This document shows, one piece after another, positions 38,592 through 47,656 of a stretch of DNA of 47,656 nt. Every line of letters begins with the position of its first letter. Positions within the stretch are counted from its first letter, which is position 1. The translations under genes and the position numbers were made by a program. The notes beneath the pieces were generated by a model. That model was given only the letters and a program-made list of their open reading frames with translations, did not search any database and was not told the DNA's origin. This DNA is from Desulfovibrio sp. GTDB taxonomy: Bacteria; Desulfobacterota; Desulfovibrionia; Desulfovibrionales; Desulfovibrionaceae. The stretch covers positions 1 through 47,656 of the forward strand of contig JAFSVD010000006.1 in the NCBI GenBank assembly GCA_017450275.1, written 5' to 3'.

Positions 38592-40444
38592 CAGAGGGAG
38601 AGCAGCTTTTTCCAACGGGAGAGCGTTGGATCTAAACAAAGATAGTTGGCTGGGATCGATAAGGGCTTTGCCGCACAAAGCTTGGGAATATCGGCAAGGC
38701 TTTGGGTTCGAATGAGGCCTGGGATATCCTGGATGGGGCACAAATCAAAGTCGCCAACAGGCTGCATGACGCAGACAGCCAAGCCATAGATCGCTGCCTC
38801 CAGCGCTGCTGTGGTTGAATTGGAGGCCCAGACAATGGTCGGCGGAAGAAGATAGGTGGCAAGGGATTCTGTTGCAAACGAGAGATTGGGGGGCAGATCC
38901 GTGGGCAGATACGGTCTCACATCGAGATAGGGATGGGGTTTTACAATACACGTCCAGCCATCAAGGAGACCGTGCTGAAGCGCCTGGCAGAAGAGCGCCA
39001 TATGCGACTGGGTTTCATCGGCAAAAAAGCTTGTCACAAGAAGCAGGGTATTGGCAGGCGCACGCGAATCTTTTCGGCTTTTCGTGAGGTAGCCGTAGCG
39101 CAGGGCTTCAACCATGCAAAGGCGTTCTTGGGGAAGATCGGCTTTTTCGAATTGGGAGAGGGCGCTTGTGCCGTTGGCTGCGATAGAATCCGGACTTGGC
39201 ACAGGGCTTTTTGGTGTAAAGATCCACGGGTCATCGAAATAGCGAAAATCGGTTGGACGAAGGCTTGAATGCTGCGCGCCGATGACAGTGCCCTTTTTGT
39301 GCGTATGGATGGCGTAGGTGAGCATGCGTTCCCAGGGGCAATTTTCGAGCGGAAAGAGGGTAAAGCGTTGCGGAGGAATGTGCGCCGCAAAATGCATACA
39401 GGCTCGCGCTTGGAGGAGTCGTTCAAGACAGCGCCAGCCCTGGAAGGATTCCTGATAGTCCTTGCGCAGATACGGCCACAGATTGATGGATGAGCCCTCC
39501 ATCTGGCAGAGCGGAGCAAGCTCTTTTTCAAGCCGCTTGCTTTGGCTGCGTAGGCGCAAATACTGCGTGATGCAGAAAGCGATATCCTTGGCATCGAGAA
39601 ATTCTTCGAGATAGGAGAAGCTTATTCCATCAAGGCCGTTTTTTTCAAAGGTTTGGGCAAAGGCTTTGCAGGCAGCGAGCGAGTGCTTGGGGTGCGGAAA
39701 GCGGATAAAGAGCCAGTGGACAAAATGCCGCCCTTCTTCTTGGGCTTTGGCATTGAGCAGGGTGTGGAGCTCTTCGAAGTAGCGTGAGACAAAGCGTCCC
39801 TCGATCGCCTTGGCTTCGTCGATATTGGGAAAATAGGTGGCAATGGTTGCGCTGTTTGCAAGAGGTGGCAAGCGCTTTTTGCCAGGGAGGAGGCGTTTCA
39901 CCGTCCAAAGCCAGGCACAAAGGCGCACAGAAACAGCGACCAGGCTCGGAAGATGGGTGTAGATGCGGCGCAAAAGCGATTGTTTGAGAGGATATGTCTG
40001 GCTATGGCTTGTTGTACACGGTATATGCTTGCGTTGGCAGAAATCCGTGATGACATCGCAATCCTGTGGGGAGAGCCCCACGCATTGGATGTGATCACAA
40101 TGCTCGTTGGTGATGATTTCTTCCAGGGCGAGCAGGCGGTAGATGGTATAGAGATTGGGCGTCATCTTGGGATGGCGTTCGTAGATGAGCGAGAGCCACC
40201 ACATGGAGAGAGAGCCATCGATGGAGAGCCAGTCAGAGAGGGTTTTGCCAAAGAGCGTGCTTTGTCCAAGCTGGGTCACAAAGTGGGCATGGCGCGCCCG
40301 AAGGCTGGGGATGCGTGTGTGCAGGTATTTGGGGAGCGAGGTGACATAGTCTTCTTCGTCCCAACTATCCCACAAAAGCAGAGGGCTTGTGGCAGAAGGC
40401 TTTGGGCAAAGCGCTTTGCACTCCTTTGTTGTGAGTATCAGCAT
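38591..40444 (-). CDS. Surface carbohydrate biosynthesis protein (TIGR04326-like)
   Basis: This 617-aa cytoplasmic protein resembles the TIGR04326 group linked to surface polysaccharide synthesis, whose exact reaction is unknown. The C-terminal half looks like a GT-B glycosyltransferase, with IVKPHPYLDV, VWASNSTTAALEAAIYG and TVIGAQHSSLRPTDF. The N-terminal half is less clear. GGGGGA precedes the ATG, and its start overlaps the mtnA end by seven bases. No further polysaccharide genes are adjacent except the acyltransferase at 44438. The family call is moderate. Confidence 0.6.
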   Translation of the reverse strand: MLILTTKECKALCPKPSATSPLLLWDSWDEEDYVTSLPKYLHTRIPSLRARHAHFVTQLGQSTLFGKTLSDWLSIDGSLSMWWLSLIYERHPKMTPNLYTIYRLLALEEIITNEHCDHIQCVGLSPQDCDVITDFCQRKHIPCTTSHSQTYPLKQSLLRRIYTHLPSLVAVSVRLCAWLWTVKRLLPGKKRLPPLANSATIATYFPNIDEAKAIEGRFVSRYFEELHTLLNAKAQEEGRHFVHWLFIRFPHPKHSLAACKAFAQTFEKNGLDGISFSYLEEFLDAKDIAFCITQYLRLRSQSKRLEKELAPLCQMEGSSINLWPYLRKDYQESFQGWRCLERLLQARACMHFAAHIPPQRFTLFPLENCPWERMLTYAIHTHKKGTVIGAQHSSLRPTDFRYFDDPWIFTPKSPVPSPDSIAANGTSALSQFEKADLPQERLCMVEALRYGYLTKSRKDSRAPANTLLLVTSFFADETQSHMALFCQALQHGLLDGWTCIVKPHPYLDVRPYLPTDLPPNLSFATESLATYLLPPTIVWASNSTTAALEAAIYGLAVCVMQPVGDFDLCPIQDIPGLIRTQSLADIPKLCAAKPLSIPANYLCLDPTLSRWKKLLSL

Positions 40445-41484
40445 AGTTCCCCCGCAAAGGCCTTTGTTATGGCTTCGTCATAGGGTGGGGTGAGAATACC
40501 TGCTTCGGTGATGATGGCGCTGATATAGGCTTGTGGCGTCACATCAAAGGCGTAATTGATGACCGGAACCCCCTCTGGCACAAGGGCTTTGCCGTTGACA
40601 CAGGCCACTTCATCGCGTCCCCGCTCTTCGATGGGGATGTCTTTTCCTGTGGCGATAGTGGGGTCAATGGTTGAAAGGGGTGCTGCAACGTAGAAGGGGA
40701 TACCAAAGTGATGGGCAAGGACAGCAACGCCAGCTGTGCCAATTTTATTGGCGGTATCGCCGTTTTTGGCAATGCGGTCAGCGCCCACAACGACGCGGTT
40801 GATGCGCCCCTGCATCATAAGAAGGCAGCAGGCATTGTCGCAGGCAACCGTGACCGGAATGCCATCGAGCAAGAGTTCCTGGGCAGTGAGTCTGGCACCT
40901 TGAAAGAGGGGTCTGGTTTCATCGGCAATAACCTGGATACGCTTGCCATCGGCTACGGCATGGCGGATCACCCCAAGCGCTGTGCCATAGGCAACTGTGG
41001 CCAGGGCTCCGGCATTGCAGTGGGTTAGGACGCAATCCCCATCGGCAAGAAGGGTTGCGCCAAAGCGACCGATTGCCCTGTTGGTCGTGATATCTTTTGC
41101 TTCCATGCGCAAGGCTTCGGCCAGAAGGAGTTTTTTGGCCTGGGCAGGATTGGCTGGGGCATGGCGGTGGAGATGGTTGAGCATATGGGTGCACGCCCAT
41201 GAGAGATTGACCGCTGTTGGTCTTGCCTGGGCAAGCTGGTCGATTTTTTGCGCAAGTTCCTCCCTCCAGGTCGGGGTGTCGGCGACTTCGTTGGCCGCAA
41301 GCACACAGCCGAAACAGGCGGCAACGCCAATGGCAGGGGCTCCGCGCACAACCATGCCTTGGATGGCTGTGATAAGTGCCTCGACTGTATCGCAGGCGAC
41401 ATAGGTGATGGTTTCAGGAATGCGCACCTGGTCGATCAAAAGGAGCTGCATGGTTTTTTCGTTGAAATAGAGGGTTTTGAGCAT
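40438..41484 (-). CDS. mtnA: S-methyl-5-thioribose-1-phosphate isomerase
   Basis: This enzyme converts methylthioribose-1-phosphate to methylthioribulose-1-phosphate in methionine salvage. The 348-aa protein has the eIF2B-like fold: MVVRGAPAIGVAACFG, LTHCNAGALATVAYGTALG with the catalytic Cys, the Asp in VVGADRIAKNGDTANKIGT, and FDVTPQAYISAIITEAG. AAGGA precedes the ATG. It is in a run of minus-strand genes with hom and an aspartate-type aminotransferase, a methionine/threonine context. No other salvage genes lie in the window. Confidence 0.93.
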   Translation of the reverse strand: MLKTLYFNEKTMQLLLIDQVRIPETITYVACDTVEALITAIQGMVVRGAPAIGVAACFGCVLAANEVADTPTWREELAQKIDQLAQARPTAVNLSWACTHMLNHLHRHAPANPAQAKKLLLAEALRMEAKDITTNRAIGRFGATLLADGDCVLTHCNAGALATVAYGTALGVIRHAVADGKRIQVIADETRPLFQGARLTAQELLLDGIPVTVACDNACCLLMMQGRINRVVVGADRIAKNGDTANKIGTAGVAVLAHHFGIPFYVAAPLSTIDPTIATGKDIPIEERGRDEVACVNGKALVPEGVPVINYAFDVTPQAYISAIITEAGILTPPYDEAITKAFAGELC

Positions 41485-41493
41485 AGAGAATCC

Positions 41494-44427
41494 TTATAGG
41501 CCAAGATGAACAGGCACCCGAACCATATGGCCGGATTTGGCGGTAAAGGCGAGATAGCCGTTTTGCAGCCCAAAAAGATAGAGATCACGGGTGATGCGAA
41601 CATCATCAGTGCAGTATTTGGCAATGGCTTCGATATTGCCTTCCTTCCACCAGGAAAGCGCCATAAGGCCGTCAGCGCTTTTACTCGCACCGAGGGTCGC
41701 TTGCGCAATATTGTTTAAGGAGACGCGGTAGTGGAGGCTTTGTTGAAGACGGGCAAGAATGTCGACAGTGGGAAGAGCTGCAAGATCAAAGGAACTAAAG
41801 GGTGCCAAGACCCGATAGTCGAAGTGCAAAGAGTTAAAGCCAACCACGCAATCGGCCTGGCGAAAGAGGGTGATGAGATCGGGGATGTCGTCTTGCAGAA
41901 ATCGATGAAAGGTGTCGCTTGTACTGTGATAGGCAATGCAGACGCTCACCCCCATTTTGTCCGGATGATTCCAGCCGCCGACCTCTTTGCTGGATCTTCT
42001 CGTCTCAACATCGAAGACAATATAGTTGGCTGGGGGCGCTATGGGAATAGCTTCTTTTGGGGCTTGCTTGTTTGCTTTGGGCGATTGCGTCTCTGTAGGG
42101 GGAGACGATGGGTGTTTGGGGTTTGGGGGCGTATGCGGTGGATCGATGGTGAGCTGGGAAACAAGGTGATCCCCCAGGCTTGAGGGAGCGAGGAGTTCAG
42201 AAAGAAGCCGGATAGCGCCGCTTTTGCTGATCGGACGGTTGCCTGAGCCGCATTTGGGGGAATGGACACACGATGGGCAGCCATCAGAACACGAACAATG
42301 GCGGATGGTTTGCAGGGTATCGACAAGCATTTCCCTGGCCACCTTGAAGGCCTCGCGGGTGAGACCGCATCCGTAGGGCACGCCATCGTAGACAAAGACA
42401 CAGGATTCGCCTACCTGCGGATGCAGTGGGATGGAGATGCCGCCAAAGTCGTTCCGATCAGCCAATACCCGAAGGGGCAAAAGGCCGATGATGGCGTGTT
42501 CCATGGCATGGATGGAGCCCATGAAATGGATGAATTCCTCTTCCAGCATGGTGCGGATTTGTTCGGGGATCACATACCACAGACCCTCTGTTTCAAAGAT
42601 TTGGGGCGGGGCGTCCAAGGGATGGTAGGCTAGGAGATTGTTGCCCGAATTGGAACGCCGTTCGTAGCCAATAACCTGGTCGGTTATGCGGAGTTTGCCG
42701 TACATCACACAGCACGCTCCGAGGCTTTTGCGATCCAATTCCTGCAAAATGACTGTGCTTTTTTGGGCTTTGACCTTGGTGTACCAGGGCACATTGTCCT
42801 TATGGGCTATGACGCGGCCGGATGCAGCCTGCACATCATCGACTATATAGGTTTGGCTTCTGTGCAAATACACTGCCCCAGGATGGGTCTCTCGCCATAG
42901 TCGATAGGTGTCGACAGAGCCAATCAAGTCTCCTGTCGGGGTCTCGATGCTTATGGGTTGCCCCACATTGCGCAGCGAGATATCGCGCTGGGGATTGGTG
43001 GCATTGGCATGGAGGTGAGTGCCATCCTTTGTCCAAAGAAGCAGGTTTTCCGAAAGCAGGTTTTGGATGGCTTTTTGGGAAACATCGGTTTGAACCCAGG
43101 GTTCTGTTGGCAGGATGGGGGATTCCTGGGCAGCGCAGAGGATGTGTTTTTCGCAGATGACCGGATTGTCGGGATTGATCAGGGCTTTTTCAGGGGATCT
43201 GGCAAAAAAATCGTTGGGATTCGTGATAATATACTGATCGAGCGCGTCTTCTCCTGCGATCAAAATCACCAAGGAATCCTGGCTTGCCCGGCCAACCCTG
43301 CCTGCGCGCTGCAAGGTGGCCATAATGCTGCCGGGATACCCCACCAGAATGCACACATCGAGATCGCCGATATCAATGCCGAGTTCCAGGGCGCTCGTTG
43401 AGACGACACAGCGTAAGGAGCCCTCATTCATCTGCGCTTCAATGATCCGGCGCTCTTCGGGCAAAAAGCCCGAACGGTAGCTGGAAATGGCCTGGGTCAG
43501 TTCAGGTGCCTGCTTCTGTGCCCACATACTGATCAGTTCGGTCATTTTGCGGGATTGGCAGTAGACAATGGTGCGCAAATTGTGTTCGAGAGCAAGGGAG
43601 AGAAGATTGATGGCAACGGTTGAAGGGGCATGGATGCTTGGATTGATAAAGATCGTGTGGCGAATGCCTTGGGGCGCTCCTGATTGGGCAATGACTGTTG
43701 CCTCGTGGTCAACCAGGTTTTTGGCGAGTTCCTGGGGATTGCCAATGGTTGCGCTGGCGATAATATAGGTGGGTTGTCCTCCGTAGCGCGCGATGATGCG
43801 GTTGATGCGGCGGAAGACATAGGCCATGTTTGAGCCAAAGACCCCGCGGTAGGTGTGGGCTTCGTCGACGATGATATAGCGGAGATTGGCAAAAAACATC
43901 GACCAATTGCTATGCCAGGGAAGAAGCGCAAGATGCAGCATTTCGGGATTGGTCAAGACGACATTGGGTGGGTCTTTCCGGATGATTTTGCGCTGTGCGT
44001 CCGGAGTGTCGCCGTCGTAGAGCGCTGCGCTTGGTCTGGCTGCTTCTGGCCAGGATTGAGTGAGTTTTTGAAAGGCGTGGAGTTGATCCTGAGCCAGAGC
44101 CTTGAGCGGGAAGAGATAGAGGGCGTGGGTCTCTGGATCGGTGAGGCAGGATTCGAGAACCGGGAGGGAGTAGATGAGGGTTTTGCCGCTCGCTGTTGGC
44201 GTGCACACAACAACCGAGTGGCCTGCGCGGATGTGGTTGCAGGCAATGGCCTGATGGTCGTAGAGCGCAATCCCAAGGCTCTCCAAGAGCTTGGCAATCG
44301 GTCGGCTCCAGGGCTGTCTGACAGAACCGCTTACAGCGTCTTTTTTGGGAAGAAGGCGGTGGTCGGTGATCTGCGGGGCAAAATACGGGGATGTGAGAAT
44401 GGCGTGGACAAGATCGCTAACGGCCAT
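41494..44427 (-). CDS. DEAD/DEAH helicase (MrfA/YprA-like) fused to a DEDD exonuclease domain (MrfB/YprB-like)
   Basis: This is a large SF2 helicase of 977 aa. It has TPTASGKT (76-83), DEAH (188-191), SAT, and the motif VI QRAGRVGR (373-380). A DUF1998/MZB-type cysteine cluster follows (Cys711, 713, 717, 720, 726; CSCSDGCPSC). After a Pro-rich linker (762-799) comes a ribonuclease H-like exonuclease domain with Asp806/Glu808 (FDVET), Asp870 (GFNSLHFD) and Tyr938-x3-Asp942 (YCTDD). In Bacillus the helicase MrfA and exonuclease MrfB are separate repair proteins. ATG 44427 avoids overlap with the preceding gene. Confidence 0.88.
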   Translation of the reverse strand: MAVSDLVHAILTSPYFAPQITDHRLLPKKDAVSGSVRQPWSRPIAKLLESLGIALYDHQAIACNHIRAGHSVVVCTPTASGKTLIYSLPVLESCLTDPETHALYLFPLKALAQDQLHAFQKLTQSWPEAARPSAALYDGDTPDAQRKIIRKDPPNVVLTNPEMLHLALLPWHSNWSMFFANLRYIIVDEAHTYRGVFGSNMAYVFRRINRIIARYGGQPTYIIASATIGNPQELAKNLVDHEATVIAQSGAPQGIRHTIFINPSIHAPSTVAINLLSLALEHNLRTIVYCQSRKMTELISMWAQKQAPELTQAISSYRSGFLPEERRIIEAQMNEGSLRCVVSTSALELGIDIGDLDVCILVGYPGSIMATLQRAGRVGRASQDSLVILIAGEDALDQYIITNPNDFFARSPEKALINPDNPVICEKHILCAAQESPILPTEPWVQTDVSQKAIQNLLSENLLLWTKDGTHLHANATNPQRDISLRNVGQPISIETPTGDLIGSVDTYRLWRETHPGAVYLHRSQTYIVDDVQAASGRVIAHKDNVPWYTKVKAQKSTVILQELDRKSLGACCVMYGKLRITDQVIGYERRSNSGNNLLAYHPLDAPPQIFETEGLWYVIPEQIRTMLEEEFIHFMGSIHAMEHAIIGLLPLRVLADRNDFGGISIPLHPQVGESCVFVYDGVPYGCGLTREAFKVAREMLVDTLQTIRHCSCSDGCPSCVHSPKCGSGNRPISKSGAIRLLSELLAPSSLGDHLVSQLTIDPPHTPPNPKHPSSPPTETQSPKANKQAPKEAIPIAPPANYIVFDVETRRSSKEVGGWNHPDKMGVSVCIAYHSTSDTFHRFLQDDIPDLITLFRQADCVVGFNSLHFDYRVLAPFSSFDLAALPTVDILARLQQSLHYRVSLNNIAQATLGASKSADGLMALSWWKEGNIEAIAKYCTDDVRITRDLYLFGLQNGYLAFTAKSGHMVRVPVHLGL

Positions 44428-44437
44428 TCCAAACTTC

Positions 44438-45094
44438 CTATTTGGGATTTTGTGCAATAACGCGCGCGGGAACGCCACAGGCAAGGGTGTTTGGGGGGAT
44501 ATCGTGGGTGACCACGCTGCCAGCCCCGATCAAAGCCCCTGTTCCAATATGAACGCCTTTTAAGATGATCGATCGCATGCCAATCCAGGCGTAATCGTCG
44601 ATCGTAACAGGTTTATCAAAGGATACACCAGGATCAACGCTTCGTTGTTGGCTTGGCCAGGGCGCGTGGAAATCGCTGTCTACGATAACGCAGTCAGGTG
44701 CCAGCAAGACGTTTTTGCCCAGAGTAATGCTTGTCGATCGTGCGGTGATGGAGGTGCCTGTCAGTTCGCAGCCATCCCCAATAATAATGGCGCCATTGCC
44801 AAAGACCCGCAAACGAACCGGTGCTGCGATGGTTGCTGCTGTTGCACGGCGCCAGGAGGAGATACAATGGACATTGTTGCCGATCGTGATACTGCCTCCT
44901 GGCCAACGGAAAAGACCGACGGAGCCGTGGGCTACGACTCCGGTTCCGATTGTCACCCCAAGCAGCTTGGCCTTGGTATAGAGAGCCAAGGTGCTTGGAT
45001 AGCGCCAAAGCCCGAGCGTCTTTTGGGAGAGATAGCTGAGCACATTGGGCAAGGTGAGGCCGCGGGCTATGGCTTTGGCGAGCAAGGGGTGCAT
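44438..45094 (-). CDS. Hexapeptide-repeat acyltransferase
   Basis: This 218-aa protein has a left-handed beta-helix of the LbH acetyltransferase type. Hexapeptide-like repeats run from about residue 48 (VTIGTGVVAHGS) to 205, with the acceptor His in DSDFHAPW and the CoA-binding end GAGSVVTHDIPPNTLACGVPA. Similar enzymes acetylate sugars of lipopolysaccharide or capsule; the substrate is unknown. Its ATG shares one base with the hom stop (TAATG), so it is translationally coupled to hom. Confidence 0.85.
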   Translation of the reverse strand: MHPLLAKAIARGLTLPNVLSYLSQKTLGLWRYPSTLALYTKAKLLGVTIGTGVVAHGSVGLFRWPGGSITIGNNVHCISSWRRATAATIAAPVRLRVFGNGAIIIGDGCELTGTSITARSTSITLGKNVLLAPDCVIVDSDFHAPWPSQQRSVDPGVSFDKPVTIDDYAWIGMRSIILKGVHIGTGALIGAGSVVTHDIPPNTLACGVPARVIAQNPK

Positions 45095-46398
45095 TATTCT
45101 AAGACCTTGAAATGGACAATTTCGCTTGGGTGGATGCTTGTCTTGATGGTGGCGATCGCCTGATCCATGGCCAGCTGGCTTGTGGCATGGGTCATGAGCA
45201 CCAAGGGCACTTCGCCATTCTTCTGCGCCTCATGCTGGACAACTTGGGACATGCTGATGCCTTGTTCAGCCATGGCACCGGCGATATCACGCAAGACCCC
45301 CGGGGCATCGGCGACCATGACGCGCACATAGTAGCGCGCCTTCCATTGATCCGCCGAGACAAGGGAGGCCTTGGGCAGATCCTGGGCAAAGCCCGTATTG
45401 TTGGGGTATTCACAGCGGGCAACAGCGAGAAGGTCAGCCAAGACAGCGCTCGCGGTCGGAAGATCCCCAGCCCCTCTGCCATGGAAGAAGAGGGAACCCG
45501 CGGCATCGGCCTTGATGTGGATGGCGTTGAAGGAGCCATCCACCCGCGCCAAGAGGAAGGAATGGGGAACGAGCGCCGGAAAAACGCCCGCTTCAACCAA
45601 GGGATTGCCGTTGGCATCAACCTCCATGGTGTTGCGCGCTTGCCCGAGAAGCTTGATGTGGTAGCCCAGCTGGTTGGCGAGGGCGATGTCGAGGGCTGCG
45701 ATATTGCGTATGCCTTGGATGGGGAGCTTCTGGTAGTCGTAGTGGAGCCCAAAGGAGAGGCGAAGCAGCAAGATAAGCTTGTGGGCGCAGTCAAAGCCGT
45801 CGATGTCGAGCGATGGGTCGGCTTCGGCATAGCCCATCTTGGTTGCGTCTGTGAGCGCTGTGGCAAAGTCGAGATTGTTGGCCGTCATTTGCGAAAGGAT
45901 GTAGTTGCTCGTGCCGTTTAAAATGCCCACAAGGGATGTGATATGGTTGGCAGCAAGGCTTTCCTTGAGCGCTTGGACAATGGGAATGGCACCGGCAACA
46001 CTCGCTTCGTAGCGGAGGATGCGATCTTGTTCCTTGGCCTTTTGGAATAAGGGCAGCCCTTCTTCAGCCAAAAGCGCCTTGTTGGCAGTGACAATGTGTT
46101 TGCCGTGATCCAAGCCCCGCTCAATGAGCTTTTTCGCGGTATCCTTGCCGCCGATAACCTCAACTAGGGCATCGATGTCAGGATCGTCGGTGAGTTTGGT
46201 GTAATCGTCGGTGAGTTCGAGAGAAGCCGGACAATCGCGTTTTTTGGCCAGGTTGTGGACAAGCACGCGCTTGACTGTGATTTTTCGACCGGTACGGCGT
46301 TCAATGATATCGGCATTGGCGGACAAGAGTCGGATAAGGCCTCCGCCGACGGTGCCAAGACCGGCTAAACCGATGCAGAGGGTGTTTGGTTTGGGCAT
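45094..46398 (-). CDS. hom: Homoserine dehydrogenase
   Basis: This enzyme reduces aspartate semialdehyde to homoserine, the branch to threonine and methionine. The 434-aa protein has the nucleotide loop GLAGLGTVGGG, the catalytic segment GILNGTSNYILSQM, and EADPSLDIDGFDCAHK. A C-terminal ACT domain (VMVADAPGVLRDIAGAM) suggests feedback control by an amino acid, usually threonine. The start at MPKPNTL follows AAAGGA. It is 10 bases after the aminotransferase stop. Confidence 0.95.
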   Translation of the reverse strand: MPKPNTLCIGLAGLGTVGGGLIRLLSANADIIERRTGRKITVKRVLVHNLAKKRDCPASLELTDDYTKLTDDPDIDALVEVIGGKDTAKKLIERGLDHGKHIVTANKALLAEEGLPLFQKAKEQDRILRYEASVAGAIPIVQALKESLAANHITSLVGILNGTSNYILSQMTANNLDFATALTDATKMGYAEADPSLDIDGFDCAHKLILLLRLSFGLHYDYQKLPIQGIRNIAALDIALANQLGYHIKLLGQARNTMEVDANGNPLVEAGVFPALVPHSFLLARVDGSFNAIHIKADAAGSLFFHGRGAGDLPTASAVLADLLAVARCEYPNNTGFAQDLPKASLVSADQWKARYYVRVMVADAPGVLRDIAGAMAEQGISMSQVVQHEAQKNGEVPLVLMTHATSQLAMDQAIATIKTSIHPSEIVHFKVLE

Positions 46399-46408
46399 GG
46401 GGGATCCT

Positions 46409-47596
46409 TTAGCCATGGTTGCGCAGAGACAAAAGCGCTGAACCTACGCGCTCAAAGGCGGCGAGAAGGGCAGCATCATCAACGGCATAGGAGAAGCGGA
46501 TGCAGTTGTCGTCGCCAAAGGCTGCTCCGGGCACCAAGGCAACGTGGGCATGGTCAAGAAGGTAGCTGCACAAGGCCGTTGAATCGGGAATACGGTCAGA
46601 ATAATAGGCGTGGACATCGGCAAAAAGATAGAAGGCACCGTCAGGCTTTGGACAGATCACATCAGGCCAGGTTTGGACAATGGCATAGGCGAGATCGCGG
46701 CGCCGCACATAGGCTTTGCGCATCTCTTCAATACAGTCTCTGGAGCCTGTGAGGGCGGCAAGAGCGGCTTTCTGGGTGATGGAGCAGATATTGGATGTGC
46801 AGTGTCCCATCAAGGCAGCCATTTTTTTGATGCAGTCAGGATGGGTTGCCAAAAAGCCCATGCGCCATCCGGTCATGGCAAAGCTTTTGGAAAGGCCGTT
46901 GGCAATGGCAATATTGTCTGGTTTTTTGGCAAACCAGGGAAGCGCACTCGCGTTCTTTGTGCCTGTATAGACGAGCTGCTCATAAATCTCATCAGAGAGC
47001 ACGATGAGATCGTGATCGATCGCCCACTCGATGAGAGCGTCCAATTCCTTCGCTGTATACACTGAGCCGGTCGGATTACTGGGTGAATTGAGAACAAGGA
47101 TGCGGGTTTTTGGGGTGAGCTTTGGATCCAGCATGGCCGGAGTCACTTTGAAGGCATCCTGCGCCTTGGTCGGAATAAAGACAGGCTCTCCGCCAGCCAA
47201 TTGCACCATGTCAGGATAGCTCAGCCAATAGGGGGAGGGAATGAGGACTTGATCGCCGGGATTTACCGTTGCCTGGAAAAAGGTGTAGAGGCAGTGTTTG
47301 CCCCCAGCCCCAACCACAATGGCTTCAGCGGGAACGCGTACCCCGTGCTCGCTGGCAAAGTAGTCGGCACAGGCTTGGCGCAGTTCGGGAATACCAGCAA
47401 CAGCGGTGTAGCGGGTAAATCCCTGGTCGATGGCATCCTTGGCCGCTTGGCAGATATGAGCTGGGGTTGGAAAATCGGGTTCCCCGACAGCCAGGCTTTG
47501 AATGGCAATACCCTGCTTGCGCATAGCCAGTGCTTTGCTGTTGATGCTGAGGGTAACTGATGGGGTTATAGCTGAAACGCGGTCAGAAACTCGCAT
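46409..47596 (-). CDS. aspC: Aspartate aminotransferase family (class I/II)
   Basis: This is a PLP-dependent aminotransferase, most like aspartate aminotransferase of the type Ib group. The 395-aa protein starts MRVSDRVSAITPSVTLSIN behind AAGGAG, and the frame beyond it to the window edge has no homology. It shows AVGEPDFPTPAHI, the Asp-Tyr region VLNSPSNPTGSVY, the PLP Lys in LSKSFAMTGWRMGF, and the C-terminal Arg in DDNCIRFSYA. It is first in the minus-strand run with hom, consistent with aspartate-family amino acid synthesis. Confidence 0.92.
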   Translation of the reverse strand: MRVSDRVSAITPSVTLSINSKALAMRKQGIAIQSLAVGEPDFPTPAHICQAAKDAIDQGFTRYTAVAGIPELRQACADYFASEHGVRVPAEAIVVGAGGKHCLYTFFQATVNPGDQVLIPSPYWLSYPDMVQLAGGEPVFIPTKAQDAFKVTPAMLDPKLTPKTRILVLNSPSNPTGSVYTAKELDALIEWAIDHDLIVLSDEIYEQLVYTGTKNASALPWFAKKPDNIAIANGLSKSFAMTGWRMGFLATHPDCIKKMAALMGHCTSNICSITQKAALAALTGSRDCIEEMRKAYVRRRDLAYAIVQTWPDVICPKPDGAFYLFADVHAYYSDRIPDSTALCSYLLDHAHVALVPGAAFGDDNCIRFSYAVDDAALLAAFERVGSALLSLRNHG

Positions 47597-47656
47597 GGCA
47601 CGCTCCTTGGCAAAAACGGGACGCCATTTGGTTATATCCATGACAAATGTCGGCAA

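Overview
The window looks like a chromosomal segment of a sulfate-reducing deltaproteobacterium related to Desulfovibrio (Desulfovibrionales). The support is the gene content: AtpA with the Desulfovibrio-type N-terminus [11 protein letters not shown], an Fo operon followed by a Rex regulator, cobalamin genes, a NarI/HdrE-like plus HdrD/DsrK-like membrane redox pair, a stand-alone AICAR transformylase, and several proteins that resemble conserved Desulfovibrio proteins of unknown function. The assignment rests on recognising protein families, not on a search. No tRNA, rRNA or CRISPR array was seen.

Layout. 1-6234 holds F1 ATP synthase genes (end of atpH, then atpA-G-D-C), a 14-bp hairpin, and the Fo genes (atpZ-like, atpI-like, atpB, atpE). 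A strong terminator and then rex and cobS follow. 7793-8454 is a mobile element carrying the broken front end of an IscB nuclease. 8464-13862 holds a nitroreductase, cobB, the AICAR transformylase gene, rpoZ, dnaJ and an unknown ORF. 14154-17669 is purA-holB facing rlmD. 18221-23644 is the rod-shape cluster mreB-mreC-mreD-like-PBP2-rodA, followed by gapA. 25023-32249 holds queA, coaBC, two unknown proteins, and proB, obgE, rpmA and rplU. 32631-38540 holds icd, rpsA and the redox pair. 38591-47596 is a minus-strand run from an aspartate-type aminotransferase through hom, an acyltransferase, a helicase-exonuclease fusion and mtnA to a surface-carbohydrate protein.

The most unusual content is a dispersed element present four times (7793-8454, 13862-14137, 17853-18118, and a right-end fragment at 24801-24868). 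The complete copies begin GTGTC..ATTTCATTCATATT and end near AATGTGAATGAAA, so their ends are inverted repeats of each other. They share a long hairpin near the right end. One copy contains a truncated iscB gene (RRXRR/PLMP domain plus the start of RuvC-I). The others have no ORF. I interpret them as HEARO/omega-RNA-type elements and their ORF-less derivatives. Three copies lie just upstream of genes (nitroreductase, purA, mreB), with the right end next to a Shine-Dalgarno-like sequence.

Other points for follow-up are a hairpin that encloses the possible start codon of the AtpZ-like protein, two chained mini-ORFs before gapA, a single-chain fusion resembling MrfA plus MrfB, an isocitrate dehydrogenase with altered NADP-binding residues, and an AT-rich duplicated spacer that splits the rplU-rpmA-obgE cluster.
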